Assembly: GCF_034006335.1 (NCBI RefSeq)
Contig: NZ_JAWDIQ010000001.1
DNA: 64,000 nucleotides
From: Paracerasibacillus soli
GTDB taxonomy: Bacteria > Bacillota > Bacilli > Bacillales > Amphibacillaceae
Strand: one strand, 5' to 3'
The first letter of the stretch is position 1, and every line of letters starts with the position of its first letter. The notes under the pieces are model-generated. The model had not been told where the DNA came from. It saw nothing but the letters and a program-made list of their open reading frames with translations, and made no database searches. A program made the position numbers and the translations under genes. Below, piece by piece: positions 26,501 through 36,895 of the stretch.

Positions 26501-26802
26501 ACCTCTTATTCATAAATAATCTTGAATCCTGCGTGAGTTCTTACAGCCAGTTACTTATGATAAACAATAACTTTACTGCCATTTTTGGAGAGTTTAGCGA
26601 ATTGAAATGTTTTGTTGTACGGTCACACACTATACTTACATAAGGATACCGTGTTTTTTCTATCCTAAAATTCACTTCTCTTATCATAACATAAAACAGA
26701 ACAAACATTCAGCTACGTATTGCTATATTATCCGTCCTGCTATATAAATCAACACGAAACAAAGTATTACTGCAGACCCAATAATCATTTCTATGTGTTC
26801 AT

Positions 26803-27917
26803 TTATATAAACTGAAAAGGATCCGTAACGGATGAAGAAGTGACAATTTCTACGTCATATTCTTTTAGCTTTTGCGTTAAATAATGCTTCACGCCATCTT
26901 TCATCACCTTTTCAATATAGTGCCCGGCATCAATTACGGATAAGCCTAAATCGAGAGCATCTTGAGCAGTATGAAACGTCAAGTCGCCTGTAATATATAC
27001 ATCAGCTCCCCTTTGTTTAGCCGTTTGGATATAATTTTCACCACTACCACCAAGAATCGCAACCTTTTGAACCTCTTGCTCTACATCTCCAATAACACGC
27101 ACAGCATCCAAATGGAAATATTCCTTAACTTTTTCACATAGATTCGAAAGAGTTATTTTCTCCTGTAATTTACCAATTCTACCTAGCCCATAAGGCTCTC
27201 CTGCTAATTGTAGTGGATAAACGTCATAAGCCACCTCTTCATATGGATGGGCCAGTTTCATCGCTTCAATACATACTTGTAGTTTTGAAAGAGGAACGAT
27301 TGTTCTATCTTTAATTCTGAAACGCTTGTTAATTCGTTTTGCTTTCCGATATAAGGAGTCGTCCCGTCTAATGGTTTAAATGTTCCTGTACCTTTAGTTC
27401 GAAATGTACAATGACTATATTCACCAATATGACCTGCTCCACTATTGTGTAATGCTTGCATCACAGTTGTAACAGCTTCTTCTGGAACAAAAACAGCAAG
27501 CTTAAATAGCTTTTCAGTATCTATCGTTTTTAAAACTTCGATGGACTGAATATCCAAAGCCTCGCAAAGCATATCATTAACCCCACCATTTGTGATATCT
27601 AAATTTGTATGAGCGGCATAGACCGTGATGTCATGCGCTAATAACTTTTTCAAGACACGTCCCTTTGCTTGATCGAAATTTATTTGTTTAATTGGTTTAA
27701 ATAGTAATGGGTGGTGGGCAATAATTAAATCTACATCCTCCTCAATCGCTTCATCGACAACATTTTCTAGTACATCCAGCGTCACCATTATTTTACGAGC
27801 TTTATTTTGAAATGATCCGACTTGTAATCCGACCGAATCCCAATCATAAGCAAAATGTTTCGGCGCCCAATCTTCCATAATTTGAAATACCTTACCATTC
27901 TTTAACGCCTTTTTCAT
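26803..27917 (-). CDS. yqfO: Nif3-like dinuclear metal hydrolase-fold protein, frameshifted
   Basis: About 371 residues in two frames. The N-terminal half has AYDWDSVGLQVGS, IAHHPLLFKPI and VYAAHTNLD; the C-terminal half has VAILGGSGENYIQTAKQRGADVYITGDLTFHTAQDALDLGLSVIDAGHY. These are the metal-binding segments of the NIF3/DUF34 (YqfO, GTP cyclohydrolase 1 type 2-like) family, with a central CutA-like insertion (KLAVFVPEEAVTTVMQAL). The biochemical role is unsettled. The break lies near 27258-27300. It overlaps trmK by 26 bp. Confidence 0.85.
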
Positions 27918-28607
27918 CGTGCAAAACCTCCTTTATCCAATTTATTTCACGCTGCATGACAGCAATTTTTTCCACAGCAGGAATTTTCGCTTTTTTCATA
28001 CTTTCTATAATTCTTAATCGTTTTTGTAATTCTGATTTCCATTTTTTCATAAAAAGGGTATTTTTATTTAAAAGTTGAATCGGCCAAATAATAGTTCTTC
28101 ATCCGAAAGTGTTCGTGTGTTTTTCACTTTATCTCCAACAATTACTTCATAAATATGACCATTTTCTTCCATAATCAATTCTGAAGTTATTTGAAATCCT
28201 AACTGTAAAAATGCTCGTCTTACATCTCGTTCGTCGATATTTGGTTGTGCTATAATTCTTTCGATTGACTTTAAATTGGATTGCCCCTCTATTAAGATTT
28301 GTTTAATTAACGATCCACCCATTCCGGCAATAACAGTTTGTTTCACATCATGTTCGCCTTCTAAAATAGCTAATCCATCTCCTAAACGTACTGAAACCGA
28401 TTCTTCTAAACCAAACCGCTTAATTGATTCTTTTGCACTCTCGTATGGACCCTGATTTACCTCACCTGCAATTGCCCTTGCTGTTTGATCATGAGAGCAA
28501 ACATAGCAAGGTAAATAAGCATGATCTGATCCAATATCTGCAAAATATGCTCCTTTCGGGAGAAACGAAGCTACTGTTTTTAAACGTTCCGATAGTTGTA
28601 TGTTCAT
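27892..28607 (-). CDS. trmK: tRNA (adenine22-N1)-methyltransferase TrmK, 3' frameshift
   Basis: The SAM-binding Rossmann part shows GAYFADIGSDHAYLP (motif I), AIAGEVNQGPYESAK and VRLGDGLAIL, then VIAGMGGSLIKQIL. The C-terminal coiled-coil (MKKWKSELQKRLRIIESMKKAKIPAVEKIAVMQREINWIKEVL) continues in another frame after a break at about 28070 and ends at 27892 inside the nif3-like gene. Joined length is about 238 residues, as in YqfN/TrmK. It methylates A22 of tRNA. Confidence 0.87.
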
Positions 28608-28636
28608 ATTATTACCTCATATTTATATTGATACGA

Positions 28637-28671
28637 AGAAAAGCTTTCTGTTTATGCAGAAAGCTTTTCTT
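28637..28671. terminator. Terminator after cccA
   Basis: AGAAAAGCTTTCTG pairs with CAGAAAGCTTTTCT over a 6-nt loop. It lies between the 3' end of cccA and trmK, both on the - strand. Confidence 0.8.
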
Positions 28672-28686
28672 ATGTATACTATTTCG

Positions 28687-29049
28687 TCATTTTTTCTCAC
28701 TTAACCACTCAGCAAGAATTTTTGCTTCTTCATCCGCTACATTTTGTGGCGGCATATTTCCAAGACCATTATGGATGATCTCGACTATTTCGTCTGCGTC
28801 ATGTTTTGACCCAACTTTGTCCAATCCCGGTCCCATACCACCGCTTAAATCAGCACCGTGACAAGCAGCACAGTTGTTTTGATAAATTTCTTCTGGATCA
28901 TCTAACGTAGTTTCAGTTTGTCCAGCTTCATCGTCGTCTTTTCCTTGAATAGCATCACGATGACCAATTCCCATACTTGAAATGATAATAATTGCAAGAA
29001 TCCCTACTACAGCAATAATCGCATAAGGGATGACGGGGTTTCTTTTCAT
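28687..29049 (-). CDS. cccA: Cytochrome c-550
   Basis: The 120-residue membrane-anchored cytochrome has an N-terminal helix (PYAIIAVVGILAIIIISSMG), an acidic linker, then a c-type haem domain with the attachment motif CAACH (NNCAACHGADLSGGMGPGLD) and the axial methionine in GNMPPQNV. It faces outside the membrane and carries electrons in the respiratory chain. AAGGAGG precedes the ATG. cccA is also next to rpoD in B. subtilis. Confidence 0.93.
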   Translation of the reverse strand: MKRNPVIPYAIIAVVGILAIIIISSMGIGHRDAIQGKDDDEAGQTETTLDDPEEIYQNNCAACHGADLSGGMGPGLDKVGSKHDADEIVEIIHNGLGNMPPQNVADEEAKILAEWLSEKK

Positions 29050-29128
29050 TGTTTTTCCTCCTTATGTATCCCGGTTATCATTATGTAGCATAAAGCTATC
29101 TTCTATTTTACCCGATAATGACATTAGT

Positions 29129-29689
29129 TTAAAGTAGATTGTATGTATGATTGATAAACAACAACAAAAGTGTAATGATTCCACCAATAAACGAACAGTA
29201 TATTAGCTGTTTTAATTTAAATTTCATACCTATTACAAACCAACCCAATAAGTTCATCACGACAATACAAAGGATAAACCATTCGTTGGAAAAAGTATGC
29301 TGACCAATAAAAATAGTGTAAAAGAAGATGAGAAACATCACAACAATACGCGGTAAACAAAGCCATTGTTGTGCGTGTTTTTTAAAGTTACGATAAAGCC
29401 AAATGCTATAGCTTAAAAAGACAAATAGCATACCCAGTTGCAAAAGATAAGGAAATTGAGTAAAATATATAACAAGAATTGAAAACGGTACCAAAAGCAT
29501 AAGAAGAATTACCTGAATATAATAGGTACGTCTTGCTTCTCCTCTTTTTTCAGGTAGTCCTTCCGGTAAACTCTCTCCTTTAGAATATAACGCTAAGAGA
29601 TAATTACAATATACTTCTGGTAGCATGTTATGCTCTCTCCAAAAAAGGATTTCTTTTATGATGATCGCATTGCGCTGATTATGCATCAT
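29129..29689 (-). CDS. Unknown multi-spanning membrane protein
   Basis: The 186-residue protein has a soluble N-terminal helix pair (NAIIIKEILFWREHNMLPEVYCNYLLALYSKGE) and five predicted membrane segments. The N-terminal pattern is common in conserved membrane proteins beside rpoD in Bacillaceae, but I know no function. GAGGTGG precedes the ATG at 29689. It lies between rpoD and cccA on the same strand. Confidence 0.75.
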   Translation of the reverse strand: MMHNQRNAIIIKEILFWREHNMLPEVYCNYLLALYSKGESLPEGLPEKRGEARRTYYIQVILLMLLVPFSILVIYFTQFPYLLQLGMLFVFLSYSIWLYRNFKKHAQQWLCLPRIVVMFLIFFYTIFIGQHTFSNEWFILCIVVMNLLGWFVIGMKFKLKQLIYCSFIGGIITLLLLFINHTYNLL

Positions 29690-29756
29690 TCCACCTCAGC
29701 CTCTTCACCAAAAGTCTGCTTAGATTATATTTTAAGGCTACTCTTTCCATCAAATT

Positions 29757-30875
29757 TTAGTCCAAAAAGTCTTTTAGGTGTTTACTGCGGCTAGGGTGTC
29801 TTAATTTGCGTAAAGCTTTTGCTTCAATCTGACGAATTCTTTCACGTGTTACACCAAATACCTTTCCAACCTCTTCTAAAGTGCGCGTACGCCCGTCATC
29901 TAACCCAAAACGTAAACGTAATACGTTTTCTTCACGATCTGTTAAAGTATCTAAAACATCTTCTAACTGCTCTTTTAATAATTCATAAGCAGCATGATCA
30001 GATGGGGATACCGCTTCCTGGTCTTCAATAAAATCACCTAGATGTGAATCGTCTTCTTCACCTATTGGTGTCTCCAATGAAACTGGTTCTTGGGCAATTT
30101 TTAATATATCCCTTACCCGATCTGGGGATAATTCCATTTCGTCACCGATTTCTTCTGGCGTTGGTTCTCGTCCTAAATCTTGTAGTAATTGTCTTTGTAC
30201 ACGAATAAGTTTATTGATTGTCTCTACCATATGAACTGGAATACGAATTGTTCGTGCTTGGTCAGCAATTGCGCGTGTAATCGCTTGACGTATCCACCAT
30301 GTTGCATACGTACTAAATTTAAACCCTTTACGATAATCAAATTTTTCAACAGCTTTTATTAATCCCATATTTCCTTCTTGAATTAAATCTAGGAACAACA
30401 TACCTCTACCAACATAACGTTTAGCTATACTTACAACTAAACGAAGGTTAGCTTCAGCCAATCGACGTTTGGCTTCCTCATCACCATCTTCAATTCTTGT
30501 GGCTAACGCTACCTCTTCTTCGGCAGATAATAGGTCTACACGTCCAATTTCTTTCAGATACATACGCACAGGATCATTAATTTTAATTCCCAGTGGCACA
30601 CTTAAATCAGCAGCAGCTTGTGCAACCTTTTCTTTATCTTCTCCATCTTTTGAATCATCTTCTTCATCACCAATGATATCAATACCTTGTTCTTGTAACT
30701 GATCATAAAATTCATCGATTTGGTCTGACTCTAATTCGTAATGGGATAAGCGATCAGCAATTTCCTCATATGCCAATGCACCAGACTTCTTGCCCTGCTC
30801 CATTAATTGCTCTTTTGATTGCTCTAATGTTAATTCAGCATCATGTTCATGATGCGTTGTACGATTATCGGCCAT
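29757..30875 (-). CDS. rpoD: RNA polymerase principal sigma factor SigA
   Basis: The 372-residue sigma-70 factor shows region 1.2 (PVRMYLKEIGRVDLLSAEEEVALA), region 2 (AEANLRLVVSIAKRYVGRGMLFLDLIQEGNMGLIKAVEKFDYRKGFKFSTYATWWIRQAITRA), region 3 and region 4 (LTDREENVLRLRFGLDDGRTRTLEEVGKVFGVTRERIRQIEAKALRKLRHPSR). It directs RNA polymerase to housekeeping promoters. AAGGAGG precedes the ATG. It follows dnaG in the classic dnaG-rpoD operon with a 23-bp gap. Confidence 0.97.
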   Translation of the reverse strand: MADNRTTHHEHDAELTLEQSKEQLMEQGKKSGALAYEEIADRLSHYELESDQIDEFYDQLQEQGIDIIGDEEDDSKDGEDKEKVAQAAADLSVPLGIKINDPVRMYLKEIGRVDLLSAEEEVALATRIEDGDEEAKRRLAEANLRLVVSIAKRYVGRGMLFLDLIQEGNMGLIKAVEKFDYRKGFKFSTYATWWIRQAITRAIADQARTIRIPVHMVETINKLIRVQRQLLQDLGREPTPEEIGDEMELSPDRVRDILKIAQEPVSLETPIGEEDDSHLGDFIEDQEAVSPSDHAAYELLKEQLEDVLDTLTDREENVLRLRFGLDDGRTRTLEEVGKVFGVTRERIRQIEAKALRKLRHPSRSKHLKDFLD

Positions 30876-30898
30876 GAGTCCCCCTCCTTCTATTCCTT

Positions 30899-32703
30899 CT
30901 AATTAGTTAATTTTAATTTCTTTTCAAGTTCCAAAATTTTTATTGCAAGTTTAGCAGCTGTTTCAAAATCATGTTGCCTTTCAGCTAACTTTTGTTGTTC
31001 TTTTAAGTCGTCAATAAAAGTTCTTTCTGACTGTACCCTGATGAGCCATATATAGTCATCAATCACTTTTTCGCTAATATCTTCGTTTATACCAATCATG
31101 GCAATTTCTATAGCGGTTTGTTTAACTTGTTCATCTTCTAACTTATTTAAAAATGTACTGACATTGGCGTATCGCAATCTTCATAAAAAGCATATAGATG
31201 TGTTGCAATTATTTTATGCGCATCAATATTAAACCTCGCACCAATATCATCCTGCACCTTACTAGTTATAGTCTTATCTTGCATCATATATGCAAGTAAT
31301 TGCCTTTCTGCATTATGATAAGCAGGACGCAATTTTATATCTTCTTTAAAATGTACATCTGTTTTTTTAGTTTGGTGCTTTTTTTGTTCCCTTTTTTCTA
31401 CGGTTACATAACGGCTAAGTTCTTGCTGTAGGGCATCCAATGATATTTTAAATTCATCTTGAATAATTTTTAAATAATGCTCGCGCTCAATAACACTCTT
31501 TATTTTTGCAATTTCTTTTAAAACTGCTTGGATATATCTAATTCGATCGTCCTCTTGATTTAAAGCGTATTTATCCCGCAAGTAACGCATATAAAATGTT
31601 ATAAATGTATCGCTACCTTTAATCACTTGATTTTCAAATTGTTTTGCACCATATTCCTGTATAAAACTGTCTGGATCCATTCCATCTTGCAACAGCCCCA
31701 CTTTTACAGAACAACCTACTCCTTGGAGTATTTTCGCTGCTCGATATGCACCTTCTTGTCCAGCACGATCAGAATCATAACAAATAATAATAGTGTCTAC
31801 ATACCGTTTAAGTAACTTTGCTTGATACTCCGTTAAAGAAGTACCCATTGTAGCAACGCAATTTTTAAATCCAGCTTGATAGGACGATATAACATCCATA
31901 TAACCTTCAAATAAAATTACTTCGTTTAATTTACGGATATGTTTCTTGGCTAAATCAAAATTAAATAGTAACGTATTCTTTTTGAATAATTCACTTTCAG
32001 CACTATTAAGATACTTGGGAGTATCATCCTTCAATAGTGTTCTGGCTCCAAAACCAACAGTAATACCCAAATGATTACGTATCGGAAAGATAATTCTTCC
32101 TCTAAAACGATCAATTGGCTGTTCGTTCTCTCTATCTAATAAAACTCCTGCTTTTATTAGCGGTTGAAGATGAAACCCCTTCTTTTCCAAAAACGAGGCA
32201 GTGAATTCGCTTTTGTTAGGAGCAAATCCTAATTTAAATGTATCGATTGTTTCATCAGAGATTCCACGGTTTTTAAAGTATTGATAACCATCCTTTCCAT
32301 CTTTTGCAAATCTTAGTAAATGATGATAAAGTTTAGTTAACCATCCATAAGCTGAGATTACATTCTGGCTTTCATCGGAAATACGTGGCCCTTCTTTTTC
32401 ACTATCAACTAGCGAAAGTTGTACTCCTCCGCGATCAGCTAAATATTTTACCGCGTCGATAAATGAATATCCTTCCATCTCCATTATATAAGTAACAACG
32501 TCTCCGCCTTTCTGACAGCCAAAACAATAAAAAATTTGTTTGTCTTCAGCAACAGAAAATGACGGGGTATTCTCATTATGGAATGGGCATAAGCCAAAAT
32601 AGTTTCTTCCGCTTTTTTTGAGTTGGACATATTCACTAACTACTTCAACAATATCATTTGCCTTAATAACAACATCTACATCTTCTTTTGGTATAGAATT
32701 CAT
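30899..32703 (-). CDS. dnaG: DNA primase, frameshifted near 3' end
   Basis: About 601 residues when the two frames are joined (break about 31150-31175). The zinc finger is CPFHNENTPSF ... IFYCFGCQKGGDV, followed by the RNA-polymerase core, the Toprim motif ILFEGYMDVIS with YDSDRAGQEGA, and the C-terminal helicase-interaction domain ending LAIKILELEKKLKLTN. It makes RNA primers for replication. The gene is essential, so the frame break is almost certainly a sequencing error. Confidence 0.94.
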
Positions 32704-32729
32704 CGTATAAACACCATGCTTTATATATT

Positions 32730-32788
32730 ATTCGCCATTCTCAATTAAAACTCCTGCATGATTCGACATTTTTTTTAGCTGTGTCGAA
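32730..32788 (-). promoter_or_regulatory. Candidate sigma-H promoter with paired Spo0A boxes before dnaG
   Basis: On the - strand GCAGGAGTT (32749-32757) and GGCGAAT (32730-32736) are 12 bp apart, fitting the sigma-H pattern RnAGGAnnT/RnnGAAT. Just upstream TGTCGAA occurs in both orientations, at 32762-32768 (as its complement) and 32782-32788, 20 bp apart, matching the core of the Spo0A box. The rest of the 32.8-33.1 kb gap is AT-rich with no ORF recognised. Confidence 0.5.
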
Positions 32789-33131
32789 AAAAATTCCTTC
32801 TAATTTTTGGATGATTCTCATAGAAGGAGGAAATAAATCAATTGTTACTTGCTACACGCATATTGAAGTAAGATGTAAGAGTTTCGTCCTATAAAGTTTA
32901 GACTCTTTAATAGATATTATTCTACAAAGTTTTTGAAAATCCTTCTTTAAAATGAATGTTTAACTTTTCAGAAATTGTTTAAGTTCTTTTATCACCCGCA
33001 ATATGTATAATACTACTTTTTACACAATTTAATATTATAATACATAAAAGAAAAAGATTCTATTAAAATAGCTTAAAATATAAAAGAAGGAGATCATCCA
33101 TTTGAATGCTCCCCTTACTTCGCTTCATCGA

Positions 33132-33947
33132 TTACAATCGATTTTGTTGAATGATGTGCATAATAATATTAGCTGTTTCTTCCACTGCTTTATTAGACAC
33201 ATCCACTACCTGACAACCTATTTTATTCACCACTTTATTAAAGAATTCTAACTCCTGATGAATTCTTTTCATATTTGCGTAAGTAGCTTGGTCACCAAGT
33301 CCTAATGCTTTTAGTCTTTCTTTTCGGATATCATTTAACTTATCAGGACGAATACTTAGACCAATACATTTTTTGGGATCAACCTCGAACAGCTCCTCTG
33401 GAGGATCTACTTCAGGAACAATTGGGATATTCGCTACCTTCATTCGTTTCAACGCTAAGTACTGAGAAAGTGGCGTTTTGGATGTCCGTGAGACACCAAT
33501 TAAGATAATATCTGCACGAGCAATACCTCTTGGATCTCGGCCGTCGTCATACTTAACAGCAAACTCTATCGCTTCCACTTTTTTGAAATAGTCTTCATCT
33601 AATTTATGTACGAGCCCAGGTTCAAAACGTGGTTTTTTATTAAAAGCACGTTCCATAGCATGTAACATTGGTCCCATTATATCAATTGCTTCAATATTTA
33701 GTTGATTTGCTTGTTCTTTTGCATAATTTCTTAAGAAGGGATCTACAATTGTAAATCCAATTATTGCATCTTTTTCCTTTGCCAATTGAAGTGCATCATC
33801 TATAGTTTCTTTGTCTTCCACATATGGAATTCTTTGAATCTTATACTCTCCATTATTGAACTGACTTAAACCTGCTTTAATCACGAGTTCTGCTGTTTCC
33901 CCAACAGAATCTGATAGCACATAAGCAATCGGTTGTACACCCATCAT
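33132..33947 (-). CDS. yqfL: PEP synthase/PPDK regulatory kinase-phosphorylase (YqfL)
   Basis: The 271-residue DUF299 protein begins with the YVLSDSVGETAELV segment and carries the P-loop-like ADIILIGVSRTSKTPLSQYLA and the downstream LAIKRMKVANIPIVPEV motif. The family switches pyruvate phosphate dikinase or PEP synthase on and off by ADP-dependent phosphorylation. It is downstream of ccpN, which controls gluconeogenesis, the usual pairing in Bacilli. GAAAGGGG precedes the ATGATG start. Confidence 0.92.
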   Translation of the reverse strand: MMGVQPIAYVLSDSVGETAELVIKAGLSQFNNGEYKIQRIPYVEDKETIDDALQLAKEKDAIIGFTIVDPFLRNYAKEQANQLNIEAIDIMGPMLHAMERAFNKKPRFEPGLVHKLDEDYFKKVEAIEFAVKYDDGRDPRGIARADIILIGVSRTSKTPLSQYLALKRMKVANIPIVPEVDPPEELFEVDPKKCIGLSIRPDKLNDIRKERLKALGLGDQATYANMKRIHQELEFFNKVVNKIGCQVVDVSNKAVEETANIIMHIIQQNRL

Positions 33948-33961
33948 TCTACCCCTTTCTC

Positions 33962-34590
33962 TTAAAGGTGTTTATCTAAAACTAATTCCACAAAAGCTTT
34001 TGTAATCGTCGTCTTCGTTATTCTCCCAATGACTTCTAACCCAATATCAGTATCTTTTACAACCGGTAACCCATCTATTTGTTTATCGATTAAAGTTTTT
34101 GCAACATCAATAAGTAAATCGTCTTTGCGACAAACTGTAATATTCGGCATGCGTGTCATAATAATATGAATCGGGATTAGATTTAAATCCTTTTGACCAA
34201 TACTTGCTCTCAACAAGTCTTTACGAGATACAACGCCAATAAGATTTGACGATTCATCTACAACAAATAATGTACCGACATCTTCTAAAAACATCGTAGA
34301 AATAGCATCATAAACTGATACACTTTCTTTTATAACAATAGGAATAGATTGGTATTCGTGTACTTTAAATTTTTTTATCTTCTCCGTTAATAATTCGGAG
34401 CCTGTTTTTCCAGTATAAAAATAACCAACTCGGGGACGGGCTTCTAAAAAACCTGCCATCGTTAAAATCGCTAAATCTGGTCGCAATGTTGCGCGAGTTA
34501 AATGCAGACGTTCAGCAATATTTTCCCCGTGATTGGGCCATTTTCCTTCACGATTTCTATTATTTCTTCTTGTCTATCTGATAGTTCCAT
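33962..34590 (-). CDS. ccpN: CcpN, CBS-domain regulator of gluconeogenesis, frameshifted
   Basis: The N-terminal winged helix (MELSDRQEEIIEIVKENGPITG, then ENIAERLHLTRATLRPDLAILTMAGFLEARPRVGYFYTG) is split by one missing base at the GGGG run near 34530. Two CBS domains follow (VYDAISTMFLEDVGTLFVVDESSNLIGVVSRKDLL and LIDVAKTLIDKQIDGLPVV). CcpN represses gapB and pckA on glucose. It is upstream of yqfL and downstream of glyS, as in B. subtilis. Confidence 0.9.
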
Positions 34591-34807
34591 TACTACACCA
34601 CCCACACTAATATGCCATACTGATTCTTTTGTTATTATATACCACACGGTGATAAAAAGATATATATGTCATATCATTTGCAATATAGAATACAATTACA
34701 CATCTACACAACCTGTCAATTAATCAGCGACATGATGCAAATTTAGTTTATTGTACAGGTTTTTAAACATCTATGAAAAGACCTGAATGAACAAGTCTTT
34801 TCATGAA

Positions 34808-36895
34808 TTAGAAGTGTTGTTTCCATTCTACTTTTGTAAAATCGGCATATTGATAAACTAATTGGGCAATATTGTGGAGTAATGCCAAACGGTTAGCGCG
34901 TATATGTTGATCTTCAGCCATTACCATATTATTATCAAAAAATGCATGAATTGGGTTCGCAAGTTTATCCAATGCTCCTAACGCAACTTGTGCATTTTTT
35001 TCATCATTTGCTCGCTGAAAACTTTCCATACTTTCTTTCCACGTATCATATAACGCTCTTTCGGAATCCGTTTCAAAGTACTGTTTATCTACTTGGCCAT
35101 TTTCACTTTTGGCAGCTAAATTCAACACCCGTTCAAGTGCTTCGTGGACTGTTTTAAATGATTCCTCGTGTCGCTTTTCTGACAATAAATTTGCTTTTTT
35201 AATCATATAAGAGAAATTATCTAGGTCACCTGCAAGTACGGCTTGAATGACATCCGCTTCAATACCATATTCATTTAATATGAAAACAGCACGTTGCTTC
35301 ATAAATTCAGTTACTTGATTGATCAATTCTTCTTTTGAAATACCTTGTATATGTTGATCCTGTAAGAAAATATGAATTGGTATAGAAAGTAGTTGTTTTA
35401 AGCTAATATCCCAATCATTCTTCTCCACCATTTTAAAAACACCAATCGCTTGACGTCGTAATCCATATGGATCTTGTGAACCTGATGGTCGTAAACCGAC
35501 ATAAATACAACCGATGATTGTATCGAGCTTATCAGCAACGCTTAGTAACGTACCTGTAACAGATTCGGGTAATTTTCCTTTTGCATGGGATGGCATATAT
35601 TGTTCGCTAATCGCTTGCGCAACAGCAGCATCCTCTTTAAAAAATCGTGCATATTTTTCACCCATCACACCTTGTAGTTCCGTAAATTCATTCACCATAT
35701 TTGTCATGAGATCGAATTTACAAATTTCTGCCGCACGGATTGCGTGTTGTTTTTCTTCTTCTGTTACTTGTAATAAGTCACTTAATTGTTGCACGATTAC
35801 TTTTATCCGTGCTACTTTATCAGATATTGTTCCTAATTTCTCTTGGAATACTACTTTTGTTAGCTTCTCTTGGAAGTATTCTAAATTATTCTTTTTGTCT
35901 TCCTCAAAGAAGAACTGTGCATCCGCTAATCTTGCACGTAATACTTTTTCATTTCCTTTTACTACTTTATCAATACAATGGCTATCACCATTTCTAACAC
36001 CAACAAAGTGAGGTAGCAGTTTTTCATCCTGATCATACACAGGAAAATAGCGTTGGTGCTCTTTCATGGAAGTGATTAGTACTTCAGATGGTAATTTTAA
36101 ATATTCTTGATCAAAGTCACCTAAAAATGCAGTCGGAAATTCGACTAAATTACAAACTTCATCTAATAGATCTTTTTCAACACGAACATGTACGTGTTGT
36201 ATTTTTTCCACTTCTTTGATACCTGACAATATAAGTTGTTCTCGTTTCATTCGATCAACAATAACGTAATTTTTTTCTAACTCTGCTTCATAATCATCGG
36301 GATGTTGTAATGTAATTGTTTCTCCTAAAAACCGATGACCATATGTGATGTTGCTTGTTTTAACATGAGAAATTTCAAAAGGAATGACATGTTTATCGTA
36401 TAATGCGACAAGCCAGCGAATCGGGCGAACATATTTAATCGATTCATTTCCCCAACGCATATTTTTCCCAAAATGAATGGATAAGATGACATCAGAGAAA
36501 GATTTTAACAACGTTTCACTTCTTTTTCCTTCAATTACCTTATTTACAAAAATATATTCGGTACCTTGCACTTCTTTTATTTCTATATCTTCAGTTGTTT
36601 TACCTTGTCCTTTTGTAAATCCAATCGCCGCTTTCGTCCAATTACCATCTTGATCTTTTGCTATTTTAAGTGAAGGACCTCTTACCTCTTCTTGCAATGT
36701 GGTTTGTTCCTCAGCAACACCTTCAATATAAACAGCTAAACGTCTTGGTGTACTATACGTTCTCAAATTTTTAAAATCAATACGAAGCTCTGTTAGCCAA
36801 TCCTTTGTTTTATTAAATAGCTGCTTTTCCGCATCATCAATAAACCGGGCTGGCAACTCTTCTAAACCAATTTCAAATAAGACATTTTTAGACAT
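34808..36895 (-). CDS. glyS: Glycyl-tRNA synthetase beta subunit
   Basis: The 695-residue beta subunit starts MSKNVLFEIGLEELPARFIDDAEKQL and carries RLAVYIEGVAEEQ, RWLVALYDKHVIPFEI, EFPTAFLGDFDQEYLKLPSEVLITSMKEHQRYF and the C-terminal anticodon-binding part. It forms the alpha2beta2 enzyme with glyQ, whose stop overlaps by TAAATG. AAGGAGG lies upstream within glyQ. Intact frame. Confidence 0.96.
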   Translation of the reverse strand: MSKNVLFEIGLEELPARFIDDAEKQLFNKTKDWLTELRIDFKNLRTYSTPRRLAVYIEGVAEEQTTLQEEVRGPSLKIAKDQDGNWTKAAIGFTKGQGKTTEDIEIKEVQGTEYIFVNKVIEGKRSETLLKSFSDVILSIHFGKNMRWGNESIKYVRPIRWLVALYDKHVIPFEISHVKTSNITYGHRFLGETITLQHPDDYEAELEKNYVIVDRMKREQLILSGIKEVEKIQHVHVRVEKDLLDEVCNLVEFPTAFLGDFDQEYLKLPSEVLITSMKEHQRYFPVYDQDEKLLPHFVGVRNGDSHCIDKVVKGNEKVLRARLADAQFFFEEDKKNNLEYFQEKLTKVVFQEKLGTISDKVARIKVIVQQLSDLLQVTEEEKQHAIRAAEICKFDLMTNMVNEFTELQGVMGEKYARFFKEDAAVAQAISEQYMPSHAKGKLPESVTGTLLSVADKLDTIIGCIYVGLRPSGSQDPYGLRRQAIGVFKMVEKNDWDISLKQLLSIPIHIFLQDQHIQGISKEELINQVTEFMKQRAVFILNEYGIEADVIQAVLAGDLDNFSYMIKKANLLSEKRHEESFKTVHEALERVLNLAAKSENGQVDKQYFETDSERALYDTWKESMESFQRANDEKNAQVALGALDKLANPIHAFFDNNMVMAEDQHIRANRLALLHNIAQLVYQYADFTKVEWKQHF

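Noticed and set aside
26510..26640. Possible remnant of a transposon or TnpB end upstream of cshB
   Set aside because: Only a short VRTHAGFKIIYE-like frame was visible, with no family motif or terminal repeats.
25053..32703. Programmed ribosomal frameshifting in cshB, nif3-like, trmK or dnaG
   Set aside because: Too many unrelated genes are affected, and no common slippery heptamer plus stem-loop was seen; sequencing indels are simpler.
35514..36011. 165-codon frame antisense to glyS
   Set aside because: Shadow of an intact, clearly conserved gene; no ribosome site of its own.
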